A DNA stretch of 64,000 nucleotides, taken from positions 223,126,659 through 223,190,658 of the forward strand of contig CM076846.1 of assembly GCA_039519185.1 (NCBI GenBank), in the 5' to 3' direction. The position numbers and the translations under genes were made by a program. The stretch is from Astragalus membranaceus. Taxonomy: Eukaryota > Streptophyta > Magnoliopsida > Fabales > Fabaceae. How positions within the stretch are numbered: the stretch's first letter is position 1; the number at the start of each line of letters is the position of its first letter. The notes beneath the pieces were generated by a model. It saw only the letters and a list, made by a program, of their open reading frames with translations. It was not told where the DNA came from and did no database searches. Positions 22,736 through 33,580 of this stretch are shown in pieces.

Positions 22736-23059
22736 ATGAAGAGGTCTGAAGATGATGCGTCTTCTTGGGGAGAATCCTCGAATGGTACTACCCGTCATAA
22801 GCCAACCAAAGATGATGCATTGGTGTATCTGAAGAAGGTAAAAGACACAATCTTTGAAGATAAGAAGGAAGATTATTATGCATTTATGGATGTAATGAAA
22901 GATTTCAAGGCTGGCAAATTTGGTTTAACAAGCCTAATAGCAAGAGTGAAGGAATTGTTCAAAGGGCATGATGAATTAATTACAGAATTTAACATCTTCT
23001 TGCCAGAGGGATATGAAATCACACCTCCATCGGAGGAACAACAAGGACCTTCTTCTTAG
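22736..23059 (+). CDS. single-PAH protein, copy C
   Basis: A 107-aa protein with one PAH domain (about residues 24-93; [11 protein letters not shown] then [17 protein letters not shown]). The ATG follows a leader conserved with copy A (ATCTATC repeats, TACCCTC near the start), which supports the start choice. After the TAG at 23057 a second PAH homologue is recognisable to about 23152 but carries at least two stops, so the gene has been shortened from two PAH domains to one. It may still make a protein or be a pseudogene; the open first domain does not decide. Confidence 0.65.
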   Translation: MKRSEDDASSWGESSNGTTRHKPTKDDALVYLKKVKDTIFEDKKEDYYAFMDVMKDFKAGKFGLTSLIARVKELFKGHDELITEFNIFLPEGYEITPPSEEQQGPSS

Positions 23060-23155
23060 AAAAAATATGTTGAGTATGTAGATGCTCAAACTTTTGTTTA
23101 AAAGGTTATGGCTCACTTTGAAGATAATGATGGTGTCTATAAGTCTTTTCTATAA
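23060..23155 (+). pseudogene. decayed second PAH domain of copy C
   Basis: The reading K-K-Y-V-E-Y-V-D-A-Q-T-F-V, stop, K-V-M-A-H-F-E-D-N-D-G-V-Y-K-S-F, stop corresponds to the start of PAH2 in copy A. Stops fall near 23098 and 23152, after which homology fades. Confidence 0.75.
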
Positions 23156-23259
23156 GCTATCCGTCTATCTGCCTAGCTTTATGTTTGTTTGTCTATCTAT
23201 ATATCAATCATATTAGACTTCTTTTTACTTCATTGACGAATAATACTTAGTTTTTTTTA

Positions 23260-23475
23260 CCAGTGCGTCAACGTTACAGATTCAGAGACATGAGTATTTC
23301 GATCATTATGATTTTGTCATATTAGAAGGCACTTTCTCGTTTTATGCTATTAACTGGCTATTATGAGTTTGTTAGCAGTTTCATTCTTTTTAATTTTAGC
23401 GATGTTGAATTTCTGTTGTTTTTGAAGTATTCTACCAATTTGAATGAATCTCTTTTTAATAAAAAAAACTTAAAT
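23260..23475 (+). repeat. retroposon tail-like repeat, copy 1
   Basis: GTTACAGATTCAGAGACATG through an A-rich end (AATAAAAAAAAC) resembles 27090-27300. Both look like 3' ends of one non-LTR element family; copies are diverged. Confidence 0.45.
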
Positions 23476-23999
23476 TTTGTCCAAACTTGAAAAACAAGAC
23501 GCAAGATACTTATGCAATTTGCTACGGTTAAAGCGTACCTTACTAGGAACATGATAAAAGTTTTTTGGCTTAATTACAGTTTTGGTCCCCCTAGTTTCAC
23601 CAACTCACGATTTTGGTCTCCCAAGTTTTAATTTCACGAATTTGATCCCCTTATTTCCCCAATTTATAAAATCACAGACCCCCACTATTCTGGTCAAAAT
23701 TGATTCTAACCTGTCTGCCACTTAATCTACGTGGCAGCCACGCTGGCATGCCAAAGTGGATTAAATTAAAAAAAAACAATTTAATCATCTTCTTCCCATA
23801 GAGTTTCTTTCTTCCCCCTTCCTTCTTCCTCCTTCTTTCTTCCTTCTTTGTTCAACCATCTTCTTCCTTGAGACCTTCTTTGGCATTATGTGGTATCAAG
23901 AACCCAAAGAGATTGATGGAGAAATAAACTAGATTAGCCACTGCTAGAACCCTCCCAAACCAAAACCATGCCTCGTCCTGCACCAATATTGTAATTCAT

Positions 24000-24480
24000 T
24001 TACCCCACACACACACAAGATAAATTAATTAGTCTCATATACACCAGAGAGCATATATACAAAAATATTATGTGTCCCCAAATTAAGAGTGAAGAAATAA
24101 AAATAACCTTAATGTGTGCATTTGGGGGCAAAGCGATGTTGAGCCACCCATCATGTAGCCAATTAATATCAACAAAGATTCTCCGAACTGTGTAGATCAA
24201 GAGCACCAATGCCCTCACTGGTGGAGAAGGAGAAAACAACGAGAAGCCAGTTATTATATTTTGTGAGTATTTGAATTGAGATCAAGAAACGGTGTGGACT
24301 TGCAAATGCCACGGCATGTTGATCCGCTCTACCAAACCCACCCAACACATAAGCCAGAGGCAAGAACAATCCCACGGTGGTTCCAAAAATAACATAGGCT
24401 TGAAAACCCTTACTTCCATGGAATATCTGTTGTTGGAACCCTCCACGACCGTAAGATACAAATGAAAATTATATTGAGTC
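24000..24480 (-). pseudogene. captured fragment of a multi-pass membrane protein gene
   Basis: The minus strand reads S-K-G-F-Q-A-Y-V-I-F-G-T-T-V-G-L-F-L-P-L, then A-Y-V-L-G-G-F, D-Q-H-A-V and S-P-H-R-F-L. After one frame change it continues S-P-P-V-R-A-L-V-L-L-I-Y-T-V-R-R-I-F-V-D, then I-N-W-L-H-D. This looks like conserved plant membrane-protein coding sequence; I believe it is the family annotated DUF7733, but that is from memory and unverified. The frame break and missing ends mean no functional product. It lies wholly between MULE TIRs. Confidence 0.6.
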
Positions 24481-24589
24481 GAAGAAAATAAAGGAGATTG
24501 ACAATTAGAATTACTTTGATCCATAATAATGTATTTGGACATTAGAGGTGAAATATGCATCCCCGTTGACACTCCTATTGCAGCACCCA

Positions 24590-25990
24590 TTGCTAGTCTC
24601 TCGTTGTCGCTCCCGTTGCCACATGTTAACTCATATTATTCTATATGATTTAATATTAATTAAATCATATTCGTTTAATTATAAGTAAGTTATTTTGTAA
24701 TGGCTAAAGTTGTATTTTTATAATTCTTAGTGGTTAAATTGATTGATTTTAATAGTTTTAATAGAGAGATAATAATAAATAATAAATTTTAGACGGAGTA
24801 AAAATGAAGAAACAAAATCGGTATCTTCTTATAATATTAATAATGGAGTAAAAGGTAAAATATACAGCCCCGTCGCTCTCGTTCCCTCTCTCTTGTTGGC
24901 ACTCTCGTTGGCGCTCTCGTTCCCTCTCTTGTTGGCACTCCCGTTGCCGCTCTCGTTGTCAGTCTCTCGTTGCCGCTCCCGTTGCCACATGTTTTCTTTT
25001 TTTCCTATATGATTTAATATTACAATTGTTAGTGGTTAAATTGATTGATTTTATTTATTACATGAAAAATTGATTGATTTTAGTAGTTTTAATAGAGAGA
25101 TAATAGTAAATAGTAAATTTTTAAATATTTAATTATTGAGTGTGATATTAATTTAATAATTTATTTTTTTGGAATAAATAATTTTGAAACTATTGTTAGA
25201 GGTATGGTTTTTTTTGACAATTGGTAGTAGTTAAATTGATTAATTTTAGTAGTCTGAGTAAATTATAGAAATAGTTAAAAAAATTATGTTTTTAGTAAAA
25301 AAACGGACAAAAAAGTGATTTTTTATGGAAAGAAAAACTGAAAAAAATTGGAAAAAAACCTGAAAAAAAGTTTGTTTTAAAATTTGCTGTTTTTTGTCCT
25401 TTTGCCCGGTTTCAGCTTCTGATTGTAGTTTTCAACCAGTTTTTTGTCCCTCTATCGTTGCCATTCCCATGGCCTCTCCCGTTGGCGCCGCTCTCGTTGT
25501 CACTCCCATTAGCGTTCTCGTTGCCACTCCCGTTGGCATTCCCGTTGGCATTTTACTCTTTTTTAGTAATTATAAAATAGTTATTTGGTAATTTTTTGTA
25601 GTGGTTAAATTGATTTATTTTAACAAAAGTAGTTAAATTGATTAGTTTTAGTAAGGGGTTAAAATTTTTGGAAGGGGTTAAAATTTTTTTACAATTCTTT
25701 TTTTGACAATGGATATTGGCTAATTGATTTATAGTGACTAATTATTTTATTAATTTTAGTAGTTTGAGTAGATTATAAAAATAGTGAAAATTGATTTATA
25801 GTGACTAATTGTTTTTATAAAAATATTGACAACCGTTTTTTAAAAAAAAAATAAAAAAGCAGTGTATAATTTTTTTTTAAAAAAAAAATTGAATTTAAAA
25901 AAAACTGTATTGGTACTGTAGCGCGTCAGAAACGTCACTGTAGCGTACTGTAGAGTGACATAAGCGGTACTGTAGTGCACTATAGTGATA
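24590..25990. repeat. CCGTTGG-rich AT repeat, copy inside Pack-MULE
   Basis: Clusters of a TCCCGTTGGCACTC-type unit (24600, 24870-24990, 25450-25555) alternate with AGTGGTTAAATTGATTGATTTTA segments and end in a run of ACTGTAGCG-type repeats (25915-25990). The same arrangement recurs at 31795-33580. Confidence 0.65.
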
Positions 25991-26499
25991 CTGTAGCATT
26001 TTGTCTTTATGTGGTAAATTATCTATTTTGCCCCTAAATTGTGACAAATGTCAAAATTTGGTGATGTCTAAAAATGTAAATGTGCTGGCATATGTTTTGA
26101 TTATATAGAAAGTAGATTTTCTCTTTTGACAGCTTAATCAACTGAAAATCTAGGAACAAAGGTTGTTATTAATACACATAATTGCACATGTTGAACAAAG
26201 AAGGAAGAAAGAAGGGGTTCAGAAAGAAGGAGGAAGAAAGAAGCTCTCAGGGAAGAAGATGATTAAATTGTTTTTTTTTTAATTTAATCCACTTTGGCAT
26301 GCCAGCGTGGCTGCCACGTAGAATAAGTGGCAGACAGGTTAGAATCAATTTTGACCAAAATAGTGGGGGACTATGATTTTACAAATTGAGAAAATAAGGG
26401 GATCAAATTCGTGAAATTAAAACTTGGGGGACCAAAATCGTGAGTTGGTGAAACTAGGGGGACCAAAACTGTAATTAAGCCAAGCTTTTTTTATAAGCA

Positions 26500-26820
26500 A
26501 AAGATTTTTTTATAATAGTTAGCACAAGGGGTACTCCAAACCCAAATGATTACATGACTAGGGTGCCTCATTAAAACCTCCAAGCGCCAAACCCAGTGAA
26601 AAAAAGACCCGAGTAGGAAAAAGAGTGCCTCTAATTCTGGAGAAGTACAATACATTTACAGCATCACCAGACAAGATCCAGTATCTACTAAACAAGTATC
26701 CACCAATTACCAACATGCATCACCCAAATTCCAAAAGGAGAGCCTCTACCCTTTGATCATGTAAAGGCTTCAAAGCAGCCACAAGCCATACAATCAGATC
26801 ACTCCCAAACATTATCCACG
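26500..26820 (-). mobile_element. retroelement 3' tail-like fragment
   Basis: On the minus strand it has GGCACTCTTTTTCCTACTCG, a T-run, CACTGGGTTTGG, then GGTTTTAATGAGGC: a motif series common in plant LINE tails and retroelement LTRs. It lies just right of the Pack-MULE duplication. Class uncertain. Confidence 0.4.
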
Positions 26821-27084
26821 GAGTGGCATGATAAAAGCTTGTACAACTAAGTGATACTCAAATCACCCTAAATTTTTTGAAAGCTTGTATAATAAAGTGA
26901 TACCTTAAAGAAAGCTAGCAACACATTTCTAACACACTTTTCAATATTCTCTTTATGAATTGTTGAAATTCACATAAATACTATTATTATGTGGGTCTCA
27001 TTTTTAAAGTGGCTAAAGCCATATTGATTTCTACCAATTATAAAGTGTTGAAAATAGTGTGTTAGAAAATGTGTTGATAGCATT

Positions 27085-27300
27085 TATGTATTCAAAGTTA
27101 CAGATCCGGAGGCATGGGTACTACGACGACTTTTATTTTGTCACATTTGTAGGCATTTTACCGTCTTATGCTATTAATTTGGGTGTTGTGACTTTGTTCG
27201 CAGATTCATCATTTGTGTTTTTAGCGATTTCGAGTTTGTATTATCATCAATGTAATCTATCAATTTAAATGAATATCCTTTTTTGTCAAAAAAAAAACAT
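27085..27300 (+). repeat. retroposon tail-like repeat, copy 2
   Basis: Diverged partner of 23260-23475 (GTTACAGATCCGGAGGCATG ... TCTTATGCTATTAAT ... CAAAAAAAAAAC). The A-rich end suggests a truncated non-LTR element. Confidence 0.45.
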
Positions 27301-27321
27301 TTATGTTTTATGCAATATTAG

Positions 27322-27617
27322 TCCCTCCGTTTTCCCTAAATAAGCAAATGGTAGTGTTTTTTTTGACAACCTAAGCAAATGGTAATTGGACACACCAATA
27401 AAGTGATAGTTTATAAATAAAAAAAGTGGATGTAAAAGTCTAAATTACCTTTATGATCATCGGTCTTTCTCATATTAAAAGCCTTGGAAAAAGAAAAAGT
27501 AAGCAATTAATAGGGACAATTTGGGTAAATTAATTAACTAATAAGATTATTAACTTGCTTATATTTAGTAGCATGAAAAAGTATGTGTTTTTGTTTATAA
27601 ATGAAAATGGAGGAAGT
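27322..27617. mobile_element. Stowaway-like MITE, diverged
   Basis: Left end TCCCTCCGTTTTCCCTAAAT pairs with right end ATTTATAAATGAAAATGGAGG when complemented. Terminal bases and the TA duplication have decayed. Confidence 0.5.
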
Positions 27618-27659
27618 GTGAACTACTAATATTGTGTGTAGAACTATATGTCTGGGATT

Positions 27660-27805
27660 TTTTTTTTCGATAAGCAAAAATTATATTAAAATGGGTGGAA
27701 GCAGACACCCAAACCGATACATATACAAAGAGTCTCATTAAAATCTCACTAGGCCAAAACCCGTGAAAAAGACTAAAAAAGGAAAAATAGTACTCGAGGA
27801 TGTCT
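27660..27805 (-). mobile_element. LINE 3' tail-like fragment
   Basis: A plus-strand T-run, CGATAAGCAAAAATTATATT and CCAAAACCCGTGAAAAAGAC parallel the tail of the LINE at 62.5 kb, so this is probably a severely 5'-truncated minus-strand copy. Confidence 0.5.
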
Positions 27806-27835
27806 GGGATATGTCTCGGATGTTCATTTAATTTA

Positions 27836-29225
27836 GGCTAAATTATAGTTTTGGTCCCCCTATTTTCAAAAATTCAGACATTTAGTCCCCTTATTTTAAA
27901 ACTCGGACATTTAGTCCCCCTATTTTAAGAAATTCAGACATTTAGTCCAAATAGGGGTTTTTCAATTTTTTTTGCTGAGATGGAATCCTGTCAAACAAAA
28001 AATTAATGCTGATGTGGCCCTCATTAAATGAAGTGGCAGATGATGCAGCTTGCACACACGTGTGCCACGTCATTTGATGATCTATGTGTACATGCCACAT
28101 CAAATTAAAATAATTAAAATAAGTTAAATAAATCATATTATTAATAATATATTAAAACAGTCAAATTAAATGGGAAAAGTGTTTCTGGTTCATCATCTTC
28201 TTCGTCACTTCTATACCACCAATAATAATAGCTAACAAAGTTTGTATCTTCAGCACTAGAGTTAAATGGGAAAGTTGGTAAATGTTTGAAATTCCCAATC
28301 TTAAATCACTTGCAACACCCAGCACTTGCATCTCTCAACCTTACATGGTTTTTATCTCTCATCTGAAATCCCCAATCTACATCACTTGCAAAGATACATC
28401 TGTAATAAGGATGAAGACGAATGTGAAGCCCAGAAAATCTGCATAAACGAAAATGATTCAAACAAAATCGATTCACAAATGAAAACGAGATCTATATAAA
28501 CGGTTCACAAACAAAAACGTTTCACAAACGAAAACAAGATCTATATAAACGGTTCAAAAACAAAAACGAAGATCTTAAAACTTAACGATTCAGATCTGAA
28601 GTTTAAAACTTAAAACGAAAATGATACAAAACGATTCAAAACGAAAACGATGCAAAACAAAAACGATTCAAAACGAAAAACGATATAAAACGAGATCTGC
28701 AAGAGATCTGAATGACAACTAAAACTCAGCGAAGAAAAGAAAATGAAATCTTTACGCGATTGTTGATTTGAATGACCAAAGACGGTGAACGAAATGGACC
28801 TGTAACAAAAACGAAATTTTTAAGTGATCGTTGATTTTGATTTCGTTGATTTGAAAGGGATTGTAAGGAAAATCCAGTTAATAACATGAAGAAGATGATA
28901 CGCAGATCACTCAACAAAGATGAACATTAGCATTATTTTGGGATTTTTTTATTTTTTTAAATAATGAGGTGGCATGTACACATGAATCATTAAATGACAT
29001 GGCACACAGTGTGCAAGCTGCATCAGCTGCCACGTCATTTAATGAGGGCCACATCAGCATATTTTGTTTGACAGGATTCCAACTCAGCAAAAAAAATTGA
29101 AAAACCCATCTTTGGACTAAATGTCTGAATTTTTTAAAATAGAGGGACTAAATGTCTGAGTTTTAAAATAAGGGGACTAAATGTCTGAATTTTTGAAAAT
29201 AGAGGAACTAAAACTATAATTTAGC
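27836..29225. mobile_element. MULE, 1.4 kb, long TIRs, 10-bp target duplication
   Basis: TIRs of about 265 bp begin GGCTAAATTATAGTTTTGG; the right end is its complement minus the last base. Identical 10-bp repeats ATTTAATTTA flank it (27826-27835, 29226-29235). The interior (28190-28920) has degenerate AAACGATTCAAAACG repeats and no transposase. It resembles the Pack-MULE in TIR style but is a separate subfamily. Confidence 0.85.
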
Positions 29226-29235
29226 ATTTAATTTA

Positions 29236-29990
29236 TAAGTCAAAGTGATCTTAACGTAGGGAATAAAAGTTCCAACCGTAGTCATAATAGGGTAAGTCGG
29301 AGCCGTTACAGAATGCAGTGTTCTGCCCATTGAAAATAGCAATATATCAACATTAACCATGGCCAAAATGCAGCTTTACATAGGTTGTTTTTAGTTTTCT
29401 AGACTTTAGTTAGTTATTGTTTTGTTTGGTGAAAACCAGTTTAAAGTTTTGGGTGTTTGGTAGGTGTAGTTGAATGTTAAGGTTGTCCTGGTGTAATACC
29501 ACCACATGTATTTATTGGACAATTTATCTTTTGTTTAGCTTTTTGAGCACATGTTGCTGAAGTTAAACTGAATTTATTGAAATTAATACTTATTGAAAAA
29601 GAAAAAAAAAACATGGCCAAGCATAAACAATTATTAATTATATTTTTGTACTAAAACCATAGTTTGTTAATTTATCACCTCTAAATGTGAAAGCTCGTTG
29701 AAACTTGATGGATCTAAAAATTAAGGAAACAATTGATCCAAAAAGATGCTCTCAGACTATCTCATTATGGCATCACCACTCCATTTATTTACAAACTGCT
29801 AAACAATCAGTAACTAACTATTTATCATAAATAGAGTTACGATAAGTGTAACATGTATTTATGATAGATAGATATAGATAGTTGTTATTTCAGAAATTTG
29901 TTCTTATAACCATTGTGATTCAATTTGAATGCAAAACTAAAATAATAATCAGAACCTAATTGCAAAACTAAAATAATTCAGAATCAACAA
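29236..29990. other. no gene; possible retroposon tail
   Basis: 29390-29615 ends AAAAAGAAAAAAAAAA and resembles a LINE 3' UTR. The rest, up to the PAH gene, shares its 3' flank motif (TTTTGCATTCAAATTGAATC on the minus strand) with PAH copy A. Confidence 0.4.
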
Positions 29991-29994
29991 TGAT

Positions 29995-30579
29995 TCATAA
30001 TTCAGCAGTCCTTCTATAAATTAGACTTACACACACCATTGCATGAGTTGTTGAAGCATGGGGAGGAAGAAAACGAGTAAATTCCTCAAATAGATCTGCA
30101 TGGTCTTTAAAAAGTTCAGCAACCTCCAAATAAACATCAGTGATTAACTTCTTTTTCTCCGCGTACATAATCAATATCTCTAGAAAAGATTCATAAGTGC
30201 CTCGAAATCGAGTCTTAACCTTAACCACGAAACTCAAAGTTTCGTCGAGATCAAGAGGCTTCGTTGTCTTTGCAGATTGTTGTTGTTGTTGTTGTTGTTG
30301 ATCCTCTAATGGAATTGTGATTTGATATTCCTTTGGTAAGAAAGTGTTGAATCCCAAAATTAAATCATCATGTCCTTTTAATAGATCCTTCACTCTTGCT
30401 ATCACATCTTTTCTATCAATTCTACGTTGCTTGAAAGCCTTTAATGTTTTCAAAAATTCATCATAGTTTTCCTTCTTATCTTGAAACATGGTATCTTTTA
30501 GCGTCTTAAGATAAGCCAATGCATCATCTTTGGTTCGTTCTCCTCTAGAAGAAACATCAACTCTGGAAGTCTTCATCAT
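29995..30579 (-). CDS. PAH-only (mini-SIN3-like) protein, copy D
   Basis: A 194-aa, two-PAH protein: PAH1 about residues 17-87, an eight-glutamine run at about 94-101, PAH2 about 110-172, then a 20-residue tail not seen in copy A. Motif spacing (L-L-K-G-H-D-D-L-I-L-G-F-N-T-F-L-P; L-F-K-D-H-A-D-L-F-E-E-F) matches PAH folds. No HDAC-interaction or SIN3 C-terminal region follows. Two adjacent ATGs exist, and a GT donor just after an upstream CAATCCAATG (about 30690) suggests a leader intron. Likely nuclear; function beyond peptide binding is inference. It is the most diverged of the four local copies and in opposite orientation. Confidence 0.8.
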   Translation of the reverse strand: MMKTSRVDVSSRGERTKDDALAYLKTLKDTMFQDKKENYDEFLKTLKAFKQRRIDRKDVIARVKDLLKGHDDLILGFNTFLPKEYQITIPLEDQQQQQQQQSAKTTKPLDLDETLSFVVKVKTRFRGTYESFLEILIMYAEKKKLITDVYLEVAELFKDHADLFEEFTRFLPPHASTTHAMVCVSLIYRRTAEL

Positions 30580-30639
30580 TGGATGATGAAAAATATTTAG
30601 TTCATGAATGAAAATTAATCACAAAACAGAAACATAAAT

Positions 30640-30790
30640 AAATAAAAGAAGATTTAATTATTCGAGTGAAGGAGGTGCATATATATACATACCATTGGAT
30701 TGCGATGCGGTGTCAGAGTGAAGTAAAGTAGAGAGACTAGAGAGAGAGAGAGAGATTTGTGGTGTGGCTATAAATAAATAAGGAAGGAGT
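30640..30790 (-). promoter_or_regulatory. putative leader and promoter of PAH copy D
   Basis: On the minus strand an AT-rich TTATTTATTTATAG precedes a CT microsatellite (CTCTCTCTCTCTCTCTAG) and a purine-poor leader ending ATGGTATGTATATATATG, a possible 5' exon/intron junction. CT tracts are common in plant leaders. Confidence 0.4.
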
Positions 30791-31794
30791 TGGAAGTATG
30801 AAGAGAGGACAACGTTAAACGGATCGACCTACTTTAAAGTAAATTAATTAATTAATTAATTAAATAATGATGATTAAATGTGGCTGAAGAGCCAGCCATT
30901 CAAAAAGGAAGATTGTTTTGTAGTACGTGGTTTGTAAGTTTGGTCGGGAAATGTGGTGAGAAACATGGAAGGGAGAAAAAGGGGATAGCGAAGTGAATCA
31001 TCATCCATGAAATGAAATGAAGGAGCAAAATGGGTATTATATTTACAATTAACGTGGCATGTTTTCAGGGTGCTGCTTTGCTATGGTGGTCGATCGCGCA
31101 CCTTTTTGTAATCTCATCTCATACTACGTACCCTCTCGTCCAAGTTATATGAAAAGTTTTGGTGAATTTGTCTTGATTATAATTAATTGATACATAAACT
31201 CATAATTTTAATATATTGATAATATATTAAAATCTATCCTCCCTAATATATTGTGTTTCAAAGTGCTTTTGTCATCGATACACTTATCGCTAATGATGAA
31301 CCGATTGTTTTTCAAGTGTTTAATTTCCTTATGAAATGGCTTTATCTGAGAAGTGGGTTTCTCTTATTATGAAATGAAATGTGTGTGACCTTTGTTTCTT
31401 TTTATGTTGTACTTAATGGTAATCTGAAGCCTAAGTGTTTCCCTATAATAGGGGTTAAGATAAGGAGATCGATCCCTTTCTCTCCACAACTTGTCATCCT
31501 TTCTGTTTAAGTGTTTTCTGGTTTACTCTTAAAATCCCAACGAGCCAATTTTATGTATTGATGGAATTGGGTTTGCTAAAAAGGCCCCTGAAATATCACA
31601 CTGTTTTTTGTTGATGACAATTTGGTCTTTTGTAGGGCAATTGGAGGAAGCAGATGAAATATTTAAGATTCAAGAGCTTTTGTAGGGCACGGGTGATACT
31701 GTATGGTCGGTGTATTGTTATGAAGTCATAATAGTAATTTGGAAGATATTCATAAGTTGTGAACAATGTCCAAAATGTATGATTTAAAATTCAA
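30791..31794. other. no gene recognised
   Basis: Intergenic sequence upstream of PAH copy D. 31240-31780 has short coding-like words but no conserved domain or intact frame. Confidence 0.45.
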
Positions 31795-33580
31795 AGTGGA
31801 ATATGCATCCTCGTTGACAATCAAAATTACATTGATCCATAATAATTTATTTAGACATTAGAGGTAAAATATGTATCCCCGTTGACCCTCCCGTTGGCGC
31901 TCCTGTTGGCGCTCTCGTTATGACAAAAAAAATTGGAAAAAAAATTATGAAAAAAACCTTTTTCTTAAAAAAACAGTTTAAAAAGAAAAATAATAAAAAC
32001 TGACACGCGAGTGATACTATATCTGTTATAATTTCGTACGAAATTATAAATACGTTGAAAGTTGCAAAATATAATAAAAAAGGGGAAAAAGTTGATAAAA
32101 GGCTATATTTTCAAATTTATTAAAATAGTTGTGTTTGAAAAACTTTAAAAAATGTCGGTATTTCTTATAATGTTAATAATGGAGTAAAAATGAAGAAAAA
32201 TGAAAATGAGATTTTAGGTAAAATATGCATCCCCGTTGGCTCTCCCGTTTGCATCCCTGTTGGCCCTCCCATTGCCACTCCTGTTGGCATTTTACTCATT
32301 TTTAGTAATTATAAAATAGTAGTTTGCTAATTTTTGTAGTAGTTAAACTGATTGAGTAGTTTTAATAGAGAGATTAATTTGGTAATTTTCGAAGTTTTAA
32401 TAGAGAGATCTCGTCAAAAAAAGTAGAGAGATTATAGTAAATAACAAATTTTATATTATTTAATTATCGAGTATAATATTAATTTAATAATTTAGTTTTT
32501 TCATAATTTAGTTTTTTGAAAAAAAATTTAAAAATTTTTATAAAACGTATGGGTTTTTTTGACAATATTTTTTTTGACAAAAGGTTTTTTTTTACAATTA
32601 GTGGTGGTTAAATTGATTGATTTTAGTAGTTTGAGTAAACTAAAAAAATAAATAAAAAATTTATTTTTTTAAAATAGTTGTGTTGGATAAAGTCTAAAAA
32701 AAGTCGGTACTCCCGTTGGCACTCCCATTGATGCTCTCGTTGGCACTCATGTTGGCAATCCCGTTGGAAAAAATAAGGATGAAAAAAAGACTTTTATTTT
32801 AAAAAAACACATTTTAAAATATCAATTAAATAATTTAGAATAAGAACTTTTTTAGAATAAAACAGGTTATAAAAAAAATTAAAAAGTGTTTTACCTTTTT
32901 TTAAAAGAAAAATACAGTTTTTTTTTATAAAAAAATAATTAAAAAAAAAAGAAAATAGTTTTTTTTTAAAAAAAAACAGTATTTTGATATAAAAAAACAC
33001 ATTTTGAAATATTAATTAAATAATATTTTCAAAATTATGAAGAAAGACTTATTTAAAAAAAACAGGTTATAAAAAAATGTAAAAAGTGTTTTAGTTTTTT
33101 TTTTAAAAATACAGTTTTTTATAAAGAAATAATGTAAAAAAAAAAACATTTTTTATAAAAAAGTAATTTGAAAAAAATAGTTTTTTTGTAAAAAAACAGT
33201 ATTTTGATAAAAAAAACACATTTTAAAATATTAATTAAATAATATTTTTAAAATTATGAAGAAAAACATTTTAAAAAAACAGGTTATAAAAAAATGTAAA
33301 AAGTGTTTTAGTTTTTTTTTTAAATAAAATACAGTTTTTTTTTATAAAGAAATAATGTAAAAAAACATTTTTTTAAATCAGTATTCTGGAAATGTGTTTT
33401 ATATTCTGAAAAAGCGCTGCAGAAACTGATAAAGCGCTGCAGAAACTAAAAAAGCGTTGCAGAAACTGATAGCGCTTTTTTCAGAAAAAGCTGAAAAAAG
33501 CGCTGCAGAAACTGGGAAAAAGCGCTGCAGAAACTGAAAAAAGCACTGCAAAAACTGATAAAGTGTTGCAAAAAGCTGTT
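31795..33580. repeat. CCGTTGG-rich AT repeat, stand-alone copy
   Basis: Shares blocks with the Pack-MULE interior: TTGATCCATAATAAT...TTAGACATTAGAGGT, GGTAAAATATGCATCCCCGT, clusters of CTCCCGTTGGC and TTTTAGTAATTATAAAATAG. It continues into long runs of A and T with three diverged copies of an AACAGGTTATAAAAAAATG unit. Termini not defined; no coding capacity. Confidence 0.6.
33405..33575. repeat. GCGCTGCAGAAACTG minisatellite
   Basis: Seven imperfect units around AAAGCGCTGCAGAAACTG spaced 20-30 bp, with one inverted AGCGCTTTTTTCAG between them. Sits at the right end of the CCGTTGG repeat. Confidence 0.8.

Larger units (their letters stand above)
23567..26481. mobile_element. Pack-MULE, 2.9 kb, long TIRs
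   Basis: Terminal inverted repeats of about 235 bp begin GGCTTAATTACAGTTTTGG and end with its complement at 26481. The 9-bp flanks AAGTTTTTT (23558-23566) and AAGCTTTTT (26482-26490) match at 8 of 9. Long TIRs plus a 9-bp duplication define Mutator-like elements. No transposase was recognised. Instead it carries a fragment resembling a host membrane-protein gene (24000-24480) and a CCGTTGG-rich repeat also found at 31.8-33.6 kb. Confidence 0.88.

Noticed and set aside
33405..33575. CRISPR-like regular repeats
   Set aside because: Spacing is irregular, units are imperfect and the genome is a plant; it is a minisatellite.
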